A stretch of 64,000 bases of DNA. It comes from Ricinus communis. Taxonomy: Eukaryota; Streptophyta; Magnoliopsida; Malpighiales; Euphorbiaceae. The translations under genes were made by a program, and so were the position numbers. Positions 11,490-22,892 of the stretch are shown here, piece after piece. The notes beneath the pieces are model-generated. The model searched no databases. It had not been told where the DNA came from and saw only the letters and a program-made list of their open reading frames with translations. Location of the stretch: NCBI RefSeq assembly GCF_019578655.1, contig NC_063265.1, positions 5,676,501-5,740,500 on the forward strand. The letters are read 5' to 3'. Within the stretch, counting starts at the first letter, position 1, and each line of letters begins with the position of its first letter.

Positions 11490-13150
11490 AAGATTAATGA
11501 TTTGGATGGTTGTGATTTATGATTTCCCTTTTCTTTTTTTTTTTTTTTTCTCTCTGAAAGTTAAAAAAAAAAAAATTGATAAGAATTGAACTCCAATATA
11601 GATTTATAAAGTAGTATCACCCTTTGCACTGGTTAAAGCACTATGTATATTTTAATGATAAGAGGATAATAGGCAAAACAGCAAACCCACCCACTTGGGG
11701 GCTGTTTGGCCAAGTAGCCTGTGCTGTGTTGTGCTATGCTGTGTGTGTGTAATGTAAGACATTGTACATGATGGCAACTTTCTGTTATTTAGACTTTTTC
11801 TAAATGCTCAAGCCAAACAGAGCCAATGATTCATAATAGTATATTTGTGCTTTTTAAGTGGCTACTTTTCACTGCTCTGAAGATGACTCTTGATGCATGC
11901 ATAAACTTCTGCCAAAGCCCAAGGAGAAATTACAACCCCTAAACATCTCTGATAGGAGGTTTGAGGTTTCTAAGCATTATGGCAATCGACAGAAAATCAC
12001 AGCTGGAGATGATGATGATGATGATGATTTTCCAGAAAGTTAAAAGACAACGAACAAAAAATGTTTTCAAGACCCAACTTCTTGTGAATAATAAGGCTGG
12101 TAAACTATAAGGGCTATGAATTTGGGCAAGGCAGCCTGATATTATGCTTTATTATTTCTTTGGTGTTATGTCTTCGTTCTTCCCAAATTAGTGACTGAGA
12201 AGATTGAGAAGCAAAATGTGTGGAGTGGGGAGTGCAGAAGGAGGCAAAGGTGCTTTAATTGCTTGGATGGTAGCTTTTAATAACAAGTGTGAAGCATTGG
12301 GGTAAAGCATTTGAGTACATGGAATACAGCTGCTTTGTGAAAGCATATTTTGGTAGCTAGTTAGTGTGTTAAGAGTGCTTTGTGGGCCAAGTGAATTATA
12401 GTCGGAATATGCTTGAAGTGTTCAGTTTTTAGGGCATTACAAAAAGGTAACAAAAGATAGATTGCATAATTGGAATGTGGTCCATAATGATTACATGTGT
12501 TCTATGTTACAGTGCATTCCTTGACTGCTTTGTTTGAATAGCAATGGGGTTCTCACCTGGCAAAGGGAGATTTACTGATTCAATAGAAGGTGGGCGCGCA
12601 AGAGTCTGCTATGTACTGTGACAGGATTTGGTGTTTGTTGGTTGCTGCTGCGTATGTAGTCTGAAAGTAGAAGAAACCTGGTAATCTCTTAGTGATCGAA
12701 TTTATGTAAATTCTGCAGTGTGGGGGCTTAGAGTAGGAGACAAGTAGTCCATTCTTGAAAAATAATTGTAGTCTTGCCTGTGTTAGGGTTGTATTCTAGT
12801 TCTTTGGATGCAATAATAGTTTCTGTTAAATAAAGTTCTATGACCAGTACAAGATAATATTCTTAAACAATAAGAGTCATGGTTATTTCTCTGGTTGAAA
12901 GCGTTTGCAATGGAGAAGTAATGGCTGTAGTTATGAGTGGTTCAGTTGAGGACAACTGAACGCAGAAGCTTTTATCCTGGACGGTCGGGCTATCCACAGC
13001 ATGAGAAAAAAAAAATGTACATAATTACTTGATCGTAATCTTTCCTTTCTGATTTCCTAGAAAATATTATTAAAGAAAAAACAGGGTGAAAGAGCATTAC
13101 AATTAGATTTACATCACACTAAAAACTATCCAAATCAATCATTGCAAACT
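11306..13150. other. DCR 3' flank and intergenic spacer
   Basis: After the DCR stop there is a G13 run (11337-11349) and a 31-base A run (11457-11487). A short MITE-like repeat at 11697-11824 and a (GAT)n patch near 12007-12027 follow. The segment 11850-13000 is moderately complex but holds no family-like reading frame. It may contain untranslated transcript or promoter sequence; nothing is assignable. Confidence 0.5.
11697..11824. repeat. Short MITE-like element (hAT-style ends)
   Basis: The left end ggggctgtttggccaag and the right end, read on the other strand as ggctctgtttggcttgagc, form imperfect terminal inverted repeats about 17 bp long around a 128-bp segment. The gtttggc core is common at the ends of plant hAT-type MITEs. 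No clear 8-bp target duplication is seen. Confidence 0.35.
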
Positions 13151-13324
13151 TGACCATTATGTATGGCCATTAATATACAACAAATGAAAAATGGATGCTT
13201 CACAAATAATCAAATCATCCACAACCCTTCGGTGCTCTCTTGAAATCAAGAGCAAGTCCAGAACCACCAACAAACTTCCCTAGGATTCTTTTCCCCATAT
13301 TCTGCAGTCACCCAGATACATCCA

Positions 13325-16300
13325 TCACCTATAATTAACTTCCGGAGATGGAAAAATGCGTTTTACCAGCCACTGAATAGGTCTCAGAAACTGTGCTCTC
13401 TTCTTACGCCAGAACCAAATTGCAGCATTGTATTGTTCGTTGCGTATTTTTCTAGTAGCCGCCCTCCAGTCATACTTCTCCATTTCTTCACGTGCTGCTT
13501 TACCCATGGTTTTCCTCAATTCACAGTTGTTTAACAATGGCTCTAATTTGCCCAAGCAGTCATCAAGATCACCAGGATTGAAGAGAAAACCGGTTTTTCC
13601 TTCCTGCTCAGGAGGAATTATATCTGGGATTCCCCCAGCACGAGCTCCCACCACAGGAATCCCTGAAGACATAGCCTCCAAAACAACAAGACCTAGTGTT
13701 TCAGATTCTGAAGGCATCACAAAGACATCCCCACTGGCATATGCCTGAGAGAGCTCTTCTCCTCCCAACATCCCAGTAAACACAGCAGGCATGCCAGAGA
13801 ACATCTCCTCCAGCTCCTCTCTGTGAAGAAAGGAATTGAACTTTACAAATTAAAGGGAAATGGTTTTTCCATTACTTCTTTTATATACATGAATAGAAAG
13901 CTTTTAATTTTTAACTTTACCAATCATCAACAATTCTACCATTCAAAGAGTAGGAAAACTTTACCTATATGGCCCATCTCCAATAAAGGCAATTCTTGCT
14001 CCAGGAAGCCTATCCATGACCCTGTTAAAATACCAGGTAGCACTTTAGTCAAGTATCACCAGGATGCTAATTTTTACAAACATCAGCACGAGAATGCCAT
14101 GCATTACAAAGAATAGAAGTGCTAGTAGGACTTCAAAATATGGCAGTTAACTCGCAGAGAATGAAAGAGGTAAAAGAAAGAAAATGGGACAATTTCAGAT
14201 ATTACAATATATAAAGTTGATGGCAAAGAGCAGGGTCCTAAAAAATTGCTAATAAGTTCTGCATAGATGCCCAGAAGGATATTTCAAGAATAAATCTCAC
14301 TAGTTATTGGGAAGATCTTGAAATGCAGCCAACATCAAAAGTTTTCAGACACTATTGAGCACCAAAAGATAATATAAATTGACATCAGAATTTGTATGTC
14401 AGCCACACCAGTGCCATTCATCGTTCACTCTCTCAAGAATTTGATTATGATAAATTTAGTGGAAGTATTCAGTTCTTTAACTAAAAATTTTAAAGACTAA
14501 TTACCTTTTGAGGAAATCCAAACTCTTCTCAACTCCAAGTCGTCCAACATGGACTATTAATGGTTTATCAGGTTCACCATTGCTGTTTACAGCCAAAATA
14601 CATCACTCAGAAAAACTCTCATCACAAGTAAAACGACTTGGGAACTTATTAGCTGTGACAGGTCTTACCTTAATCGCCATCGCATTTCATGAGAACAGAA
14701 ACGAGGGTGGAAGCTTTCAGAATCAACACCCTTATTCCAAAGGCGGATCTTATTAGCTGAAATAATAAGCAATGCCAGTAAGTTTTATATACAACAAAGT
14801 GGCCACGCAGGGGCAGGCATTTGGATAGAGGGATATTTGTTTGTTACATAGTGCACTAAAAGGCCACAGAAAAGTATCAAAATACATAAATGAAGAGTTT
14901 ATTGCAAAATGGTATGTACTGATTTTTCTATGAAATGGGGAAGGTGGTAAGTATTTAGGAAGTAGATGCTTATGCTCACCTGCTGTCACCCTAGCTGCTT
15001 GGAGATCCTTCCCAATAGCAACAGATGGCACCAGTGTAAGATCAGCAGCTCGATGAAGAAATTCTGATAACAAGGACAAAAGCGTTAATTAGGGGCTCAG
15101 AAATCCTAAGCTTTTGATATCTTCCTTGAATTACAGCAAAAGAGTAAAAAGGTCACATACTTATAATCAACCACATTGGTTTCACCAGCCAGCTAAAAGT
15201 GTACCTTGGGATGTATCTGAAAATAGAAACAAATATCACTCAGCTATGAAATTTGACATATCCTGAGCAATAGAAATGTGAAGAAGTAGCATAAGCATAT
15301 TCATGCAAAAACATTATCGAAAAGATCTAGAAGAATCAAACTCACACAGGGACATGAGTGTGATATGACATCACTATGGGGACACACAGTAGTTTGGCAA
15401 TAATGAGGGCGCCAAAAACCTACAAAAGAGATTGCAACTATCAGCCGTATATTCTGAACTAATTGTTTCCTACTTTTCTTGTCTTTGAATGTGAAATGTA
15501 CCATTATTCCAGGTGATGATGCATGTATTATGTCGGGCTTGAACCGTGCAACCTCTGAAATTATTCTTGGACTAAGTGCCAGAGAAAGTGGCACCTTCTG
15601 GTACCAGGGGCAGGGAAAGCTGTAAAGATGAGAAAATTTAGAGCCATGAAAGAAAATCTTAAAACCAATATCATTGACAAATTGCGACAATATGCTGATA
15701 GTCAAAACAAAAGCATGTGTAATAGTCATAACAACATGTGCTAGCACTTATAATAAACACGATGCAACAACACTAAGTTATAAGTACCTTAAGATTTGCA
15801 TCTATAAAACTTTACTAATTTAAATGATGCTATTGTACAGGAAAAATAGCCTAAGATTAGTATGGCTACCTCCGTGATCCAATCAATTTTGCTCCATAAA
15901 ATTCCTGAGGTACTCCTTCATGTGTTGTCACGACCATCACCTATGCCATGCATCATTAGAACAATTATTTTCACCGGGAAAGGGAAAGCACTTATTCGAA
16001 ATAATAACTTCCATCATTAAACAAGCCACCTAGTTGATAGTTACACTGGATATAAAAAATGAAAAATAGAAAGATGAACTGGGCTTTAATCAAAAGCTTT
16101 TTCAGGCCAGGCTTATTTTTGAAACATAATGGTTCAAGGGTTTCAACTATGAATTAATGCTGCCAATCTAAGAAAAAAGAAGTAAATAAGCTTCCAAAGA
16201 AATTGCCATATTGGAATTCCTACTAGGAGATCCTAGGTATAATTCCAACTGGAATTGGGTGGGGCAGTTTCACTATATGAAGAAGGCTACCCTCCACTAT

Positions 16301-18491
16301 GCGGCAAAAGGCCTCCCAATGAATCAGAAAATGAAAATGCCAACTAAAAATGCTCAAGCTTGAGAAAAAATTGGGATATATTTGGATTGCAAAAATTAAA
16401 ACTAGTCATAAACACCACTAGTAAAGCATTCTACAATTACCTCATCCCCCATTTCGCGTAAATATCTGATAAAGTTCTGGAAACGATTTTTATACCCTGA
16501 GACATATCTGCAATACAAAAGAACAGTTTACATGTACCTATCTCTTACCTTCAACTAACAACAAAAATACACAGTTTTTAAAAATACAAAAAAGCCATCA
16601 TCACATGTTTGAACTAAAATTCTCAAAAGCAACAAACAAGATCATCCCTCTCAAACTAAATGTTAATGCAGACATCATTTCTTTCTTGAATTTTCAGAGC
16701 AAAAAGAAATGGCTAGGTAACACAAAAGTTAAACTGATTCACTATAAGCATACATCCACATATTTCCAAACATAAATGGTTACAAAACAAACTTAAGTAC
16801 ACAACACCAAAAGATCCCACGATCAAAGTTTATTCTCATGTCCCAATTACAGGTTTAGAAGTATTACACGTAATACATTATTTTGTTTAAGGTAGCCTTT
16901 GGATTTCTTGAAAGTATGGAAAGAACACTAATACACAGAAGGATGTTATCTGCAACAGTGTAAGCAGAAAGCTTAAAAAAATGAGAAAATTTTAAGCACC
17001 TAATGAATTTAGAACAAGTACAGTCCTACAATTAGATAGTCCAGATTGATGCTTAAGCAAATTGACACTACTAAAAAATCAGATTACAAACAGAACAGCC
17101 ACCTCAAGGAATAGATATAGTTAAAAACTTTAAACCTCCTCAATAAATAAGCACCACGATACAGACAGAGAAGATATAAACCTAACATCTATGAGCCAAC
17201 AATTTGTGTGCTAAAAGTCATTTCAGACGAATAAATGGGTAACAAAAAATCGAATAAGAGTCAATTCAAAGATACCAACCAACATACATAAAAGATGCGT
17301 TACATGACCGAACACACCAGTCAAGCAATCCAAGGGAAATACGAGTTTCACATAACCATAAACATGCTTCCACTTAGTTATAGAACATGTAAAGTGTTCA
17401 TGACTGCATGGTAATCTTATTGAAGAATTGATCGCAACTGTAGCTCAACTGGTTTGACTGACCAGAATATTTGAATTCCACAATAGAATCAAACTAAAAT
17501 CCCGTAGAAATGTACGGGAAGATTTGCAAAAGAACTAGAAGGGATCCGAAACTTATTACACATTACTTGATCACAAAGAATCCTCATTGAAGAGCAGCCA
17601 AGTGAAGTGACAAAGCAGTAGCTAAAGCCTAAAGCTAACTAAACATATAGGGAAAATTCGAATAGAACCTAAATCCCAGATACAAAACCACATAAATTAA
17701 ATATGGTTTAAGTTAATAAAGCAAGACTATTTAAACATTTAAGAAACAATCAAGAAAGAATGGCAAGATCCATAATTCACATCATTAAAGGTTGGAGAAG
17801 CAAACTAGAAAATTGCATGGCAAGAGCAACTAAAGGTACCTTTTGAGGACCATATAATACCATCCACAACACAAACAATCAAGCTAAGAAGAACTACTTC
17901 AAATTTTAGCCCGTGACCGTGAAATTTAACTAACCAAGTACAACAATAATAGCAGAAAAATTAGAGTCGATAGTTGGTCAATAAAACACCCAACATCCCC
18001 CTAAAAAGCCAAGAACTGTAAAGATACAAGAAACAGCCAAGCCCTTATCCTTAAAAGATTAACAATAAACAAAACTGATGAAATTAATATAAGAAGGCAA
18101 GGAAAAGAAAGACTAACGCAAATGGGGAAGGCTCGACAAAAAGAGCAATGCGGCGAGGCCTAGAATTGGTTTCAGAATCAAGCAAAGGAGGTGGATTCTC
18201 CTCTTCTTCTTCCTCCTCCTCTCTAAACTCCCTAATAGTCATGTTATCAGTTTCTTTAACTTTAACAAGTGGGAATCTTTTTAACCTCCCAGATTTTTGT
18301 TTGCAAGAAACTATAACGGGTCTTGTTCTAAAAGATGTAAAAGAAACCGAGTTATTGTGAGCCGAAGAACCACAAGAACAATAAGCTGAAGAAGGAGAAG
18401 AAGTGGAGGAGAAAAAAGGAGGAGAGAGAGTGGGATTTATAGAGAGAGAATAAGAGGAAGAGGGTGTCATGATGAAAGAGGGGTTAAGCAT
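13325..18491 (-). CDS. SQD2: Sulfoquinovosyl transferase SQD2 (plastid sulfolipid synthesis)
   Basis: Eleven exons on the minus strand (in order 18491-18118, 16507-16441, 15940-15870, 15619-15502, 15419-15346, 15216-15161, 15063-14980, 14756-14669, 14582-14505, 14021-13965, 13820-13325) join in frame to 520 codons plus stop, with GT-AG at every junction. The protein transfers sulfoquinovose from UDP-sulfoquinovose to diacylglycerol at the plastid envelope, giving SQDG. Residues 1-65 are Ser/Pro-rich, a likely chloroplast transit peptide. Residues 91-98 are all Glu. The GT4 fold starts at RRIALFVEPSPFAYVSG. The C-terminal GT4 signature is PSESETLGLVVLEAM with the E396-x7-E404 pair intact, and the protein ends PSPEVNYR. 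The ATG at 18491 is the first in-frame ATG of the open frame; a second lies seven codons on. Length matches Arabidopsis SQD2 (about 510). Confidence 0.93.
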
Positions 18492-18616
18492 AATATAGGG
18501 TGGGGGAGAGTGAGTGTTAGTTTGATGATTTTGATTAACAGTCTGATGGAGTGTAAAAATGAAAATGGAGAGGGAATTTGTAGCGAAGGAATCTTTAGAG
18601 GTACGATAACAATAAT

Positions 18617-18624
18617 GGATATTC
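18617..18624. promoter_or_regulatory. P1BS phosphate-starvation element
   Basis: The sequence ggatattc fits GNATATNC, the PHR1 binding site, about 126 bp before the SQD2 ATG. SQD2 is a known PHR1 target in Arabidopsis, so the site is expected functionally, but binding here is inferred. Confidence 0.6.
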
Positions 18625-18681
18625 TCTCTAAAGTTTGGTCTCACTCTTTTTCTGTAAGGTATCAAAGAAGACCACTTGCGA

Positions 18682-18689
18682 GGATATGC
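18682..18689. promoter_or_regulatory. P1BS phosphate-starvation element
   Basis: The sequence ggatatgc fits GNATATNC, about 191 bp before the SQD2 ATG and 65 bp from the neighbouring site. Confidence 0.6.
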
Positions 18690-18759
18690 CTTTTTCCCCC
18701 ATTGGAGGCTTTCAGGCAGCTATGTATGATGCCTCCTCTCTTCTCCTCTCCTCATTTTT

Positions 18760-20560
18760 TCTGTTTTTTTTTTTTTTTCTTTTTACATTTCAAAATTTCT
18801 ACCACTTTTCTTTTTTCTGAAAAAGAATTTTATAATTGTAAATAGAAAATTATAAATCCGCATTGTTCAATTGAGTTGACTCGTACGTATTAGTACATAT
18901 AGTAGTTATCTTTTTTTATTTGGTGATGAATATTTATCTATTAATAACATGGGTTGAATCATATAAACTTTAAACTTGACTACTTTTATCTAAATTTGAA
19001 TGGGGATATTCATATCAAACTGGATTTAAAAATATATTTTCTAGGTCTTAAAATATAGATATATAGAGAGCAAAATAGATATAGATCCAATCAAAAATAT
19101 ATACAAATAAAATAAAAAGTTAATTATTTATGTTTATAATTAGGAACTCTTTTTAAAACTACAGTAATATATGGAGTTTAGCCTATTAAAAATTGAAGAA
19201 TTTTGATTGAAAAAGAAAAATCAAATAATATGGACGGGGATCCCAAGGGTTAAAAAAATTGAGTATAAATTTATAAATTCGAATGAGTATTTCTTTAAGA
19301 CATAAGGTAAAAATAGTCCTTCAACTAATTGGAGCTATACAATTGAAGTCCTATTTCTTTAAATTCGCTCAATCTATTAACTTCAGTAACTCGGCTGTTA
19401 TTAGTAAAGTCCAGTGAAATTTTAAATTAATATAGACATGTGGATATAATTTTTTTCTACTTATATATTTAAATATAAATAATTAAAAAAAATTAAATTT
19501 TAAAATATATTACCTTTTAAAATAAAAAAATTTAAATCCAATAATAACTGGTTATACCATCACAGTCACTACTTTTCCCCACCACTGCTTTGCCTCCATC
19601 GCCACCTGTCGAACCTAAATTTCACCGTTATTATCATCACTGCCTCCAACCAATCTTTCAAACCCCTAGCCTCTGTCAAACTAATATCCACTGTCACTAC
19701 CACCACAACCTCCATCTTCCCTATTAAAAACGATGACCTCCAGTAAATCAATTCAAACCTGCCAAAAGGAGAAATAATAGAATAGAATACCACATCTAAT
19801 ATTCATTGCCTATTAGTCTTCTTTATTTGCTTGATGTTTATCGCCTCCAATCACCCTTGATGTCCTCGTCGTCTCCAGCCATCATCATTTTCACTAATAA
19901 TAGTGTATGATCAAATAAAAAGTGGTGCTGCATTGGTGGTTAATGGGTGTTTTGATGGAGAAGACGATGGAGATGGTTGGATTGTGGAGTTGGCAGTGGT
20001 GATCAGTTTAGGTTTACACTTTTTGTCAGTTTTTTATTTAGTTTATATAATTTATTTTAAAAGCAACAAGAAAAAGAAAGATAGTTTACTATAATTGATT
20101 TATATTTTAAGTGATCCCACTGGAAACAGAAGTTATATATTCTTATAACAATTTTCTTATTTCATTTAATATATTTTTTAATTTATTTAGACTTTTTATA
20201 CAAATTTTCTATCAGATTTTATTTTATTTTATTTAATATGTTCTTTGACTTATTTAGACTTTTTGTGAAAATTCTCTCATCGGATTGTATCTTTATTTAA
20301 TTTGATGTATTCTCTTATGTATTTTATATTTAAATTGTAATTATTTTTCTAATCATATGTGATTGATAATAATCTATTCTCTTTCTACTTTTTTAAAAGT
20401 TTGAATGTGTTTATAATATTTTTAACAGTATTCTTTATTTATCTCTTTCAAAAGAAATTATCTTGCATTCAAGGAAAGCAAAAATACATATTCATCGTAA
20501 AAGACAGAAAATTAATAATAATAACTAAGAAATATATATAATAAGTGAGAGAATCTATCC
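18760..20560. other. SQD2 upstream spacer, AT-rich
   Basis: A pyrimidine-rich stretch (18740-18790) is followed by AT-rich spacer. The patch 19560-20000 is less AT-biased and has short frames on both strands with simple valine- and threonine-rich translations. They match no family I recognise and look like repeat sequence. No gene is called. Confidence 0.45.
19004..19011. promoter_or_regulatory. Distal P1BS-like element
   Basis: A third GNATATNC match (ggatattc), about 513 bp upstream of the SQD2 ATG. Less certain because of its distance and the AT-rich background. Confidence 0.35.
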
Positions 20561-20570
20561 TATTAACTAG

Positions 20571-20862
20571 TCATTTAGTCATGTGTTACACTACCGTTAT
20601 TATTATTTTGATTATAAAATTAAATTGATAGATGTAATTTAATGAGATATCTAATTTTAAAAAAATAATAATAAATCAACTATTTTTAAATAATTTTTTT
20701 AATTTTTAATAAAAAATTATTTTAAAAATATTTATTAATTAATTTTAGTATTATATAACTTAATACTATAATTGATATTATTATTTTTAAAATTAAAATT
20801 TATTATATAATTAAAAAATTAATTTATTATTAAATATAATATTTAAAATATAATTTAAGATA
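20571..20862 (+). repeat. Interspersed AT-rich repeat starting taactagtcatttagtcatg
   Basis: This segment matches, in inverse orientation, the sequence 61870-62208 inside the GPAT6 intron. The shared end reads taactagtc(a/g)tttagtcatg, followed by the same order of ttattattat, ataaaattaaatt and attaattaattttag blocks. Two dispersed copies with a common sharp end indicate a transposon-derived family. The class is undetermined. Confidence 0.5.
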
Positions 20863-21869
20863 CCAACTTGTACTCGGTAGTTTTGTTAAGCCACGAAGTG
20901 ATTCCGTAGATATTTTTAAATGAGTTTAATTAGATAAAAATTCGGAATAAAAAATTTGTAAGCATTCACACTAGTTTTTAAAATATTGGTTTTTATTTTT
21001 ATATTGTGTTTATTAATATTATGGAAGGTCAAGTTCGTTATCATCCTTTAAAAAGCAAAGTGCAGGAACAGTAAAAATAATCTTTAACTTTACTATGTAA
21101 AACGAAAAAGGAATATCTAAAATCGAACTGGGATGTGAGGCTAGAATTTGTTAAAATATTTTCTCAAAAAAGAATTTGTTAAAATATTTTCTTTTGTTTT
21201 TTTATCAAAATATGTCCATCCTTCCTTTGACATATTTTGCAATTTGGTCCCTCCATGCCATATAAGAGGGGCCTACCTTCTCCGCTCCAGTATCCAATTT
21301 CATTACATTTTTGCAGTTGGAATTAGAAAAAAGTTACATGATCGTTACAAAGTAACGAGAATTACAAAGTTTATTTTTTATAAACTATTAGACATTTCTA
21401 GTTTTCGTTATAACCTATCAGACACTAAAATTTTTTTGATGATAACATTATAGCACCTATATATAATACATATGAATATTTTAAATAAAGCTATGTGTCA
21501 ATACGTGTTTAAATATTATAAAAAAATATAAATTGAGATGTTTATTAGATTAAATTGAAAGTTAAGGTGTTAAAATGACTAAATCGTCAAAGTTCAAATG
21601 TCTAAATATGTATTTAGTCATTTCCAAATTTATTCTTTATATATATCAAACTCTTTATTTTAAAAAATTATATATAAAAGGACATTCAAATGCACTCTTT
21701 ATTATTAAAATATAAAGTAAAGAGTTAATTTGACTCTCTATATATAAAGAATTAAATTTCACTCTCTACTTTATATTTAATAAATACACTATAAATTTCT
21801 ATGCACATTGATATTTGTAAATTTTACTTTTTTATTGGTAAAAAGTAAGAAAAAAAATGGAAAAGAAAT
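20863..21869. other. AT-rich spacer with a repeat fragment
   Basis: Mostly AT-rich. The stretch 21540-21625 (gttaaggtgttaaaatgactaaat) resembles the right end of the foldback element at 37917-38303. A short local duplication of gaatttgttaaaatattttct lies at about 21144-21194. No gene recognised. Confidence 0.4.
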
Positions 21870-22450
21870 TAAAACTTTTAATGTTTATAGAAATAAAAGT
21901 AAAATAAAGAATAAATTATAAAGAGTCTATTAGACTTAAATAAAATATTTTAATTTTTATATTTATATATTTTTTAAGGTACTCTTTATTATATAAATTA
22001 TATTTTTTAAAATAAAGAGCATCATTAGGAATGCTCATTGGTGCTCTTAAAACATCTCAAAAGAACTCTTTATATAAACTAAACTCTTTATTCTTCTCGT
22101 AATTAATATATTACAAGTTCTTAAATATTTTATTACTTGATTCTACTATTTAATGCTTATAGAAATAAAAGTAAAATAAAAAATAAATTATAAAAATTTA
22201 TTATACTTAAATAAAATATTTATTTTCTTATATTTAAATATTCCTTAAACTCCTCTTTATTACATAGTTATGCTTTTTAAAATAAAGAACACCATTAGGA
22301 ATGCTCAATGGTACTTTTTATTTTAAAGAATATAATTTTTATAATAAATAGCATCTTAAAACATGTCGAAAAAACTCTTTATATAAACTGAACTCTTTAT
22401 TTTTATTATAATTAATATATTACAAGTTTTCATATATTTTATTAATTGAT
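21870..22450 (+). repeat. Two tandem copies of a ~270-300 bp repeat
   Basis: Copy 1 (about 21870-22140) and copy 2 (about 22147-22450) share, in the same order, tttatagaaataaaagtaaa, taaataaaatattt, a segment ending with cattaggaatgctca, and aactctttatataaact followed by taattaatatattacaagtt. Copy 2 carries an extra block of about 38 bp after the cattaggaatgctca segment. Related sequence in inverse orientation occurs at 27880-28010, so this is a mobile, MITE-like family. Confidence 0.65.
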
Positions 22451-22892
22451 ATCTACAATATTTATTTTTCTTCATTAAATATAATTTTTCTTTCCCTTTT
22501 TAAGAAAGAAAAATAAAAATTTAAGACATTAATTGTAATACCTGAAATTTTTATATATTTAATAATGAGTTTCTATTTAAGTTAATTTTAGCTTTATTTT
22601 TATTTGGTTTAATTTGAAATGTTTTAATGGAAATTTTAATATTAGTCAATTAAATGAATTATTTTTCTATACCCAATTAGTTGAAATTTTAAGAATTAAT
22701 TAAGTAAATTATTTGAAGGGTAGAATATATTTTTGGTTATTCTAATTTTTCTCCAATATATATGTATATGTATAAATAAAATTATATATATTGGAAAATT
22801 TTGGAAGAAATTGTAAAGGATGTTTTTATAAAAGAATTTTGGAAAAATTGGTATTTTAATTAACTAGTGGTATTAAAATTTAAGTTGGAAAA

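Noticed and set aside
12556..12576. Resemblance of ctggcaaagggagatttactg to miR399
   Set aside because: Several mismatches to the microRNA and no opposing star strand for a hairpin nearby.
13428..13748. Plus-strand frame opposite the last SQD2 exon
   Set aside because: Antisense shadow of conserved SQD2 coding sequence.
18492..18665. N-terminal extension of SQD2 in the same open frame
   Set aside because: No in-frame ATG exists upstream of 18491; the stretch is 5' leader and promoter, including a P1BS motif.
21148..21453. 101-codon plus-strand frame
   Set aside because: Lies in AT-rich repeat DNA with a local duplication; the translation has no recognisable domain and no promoter context.
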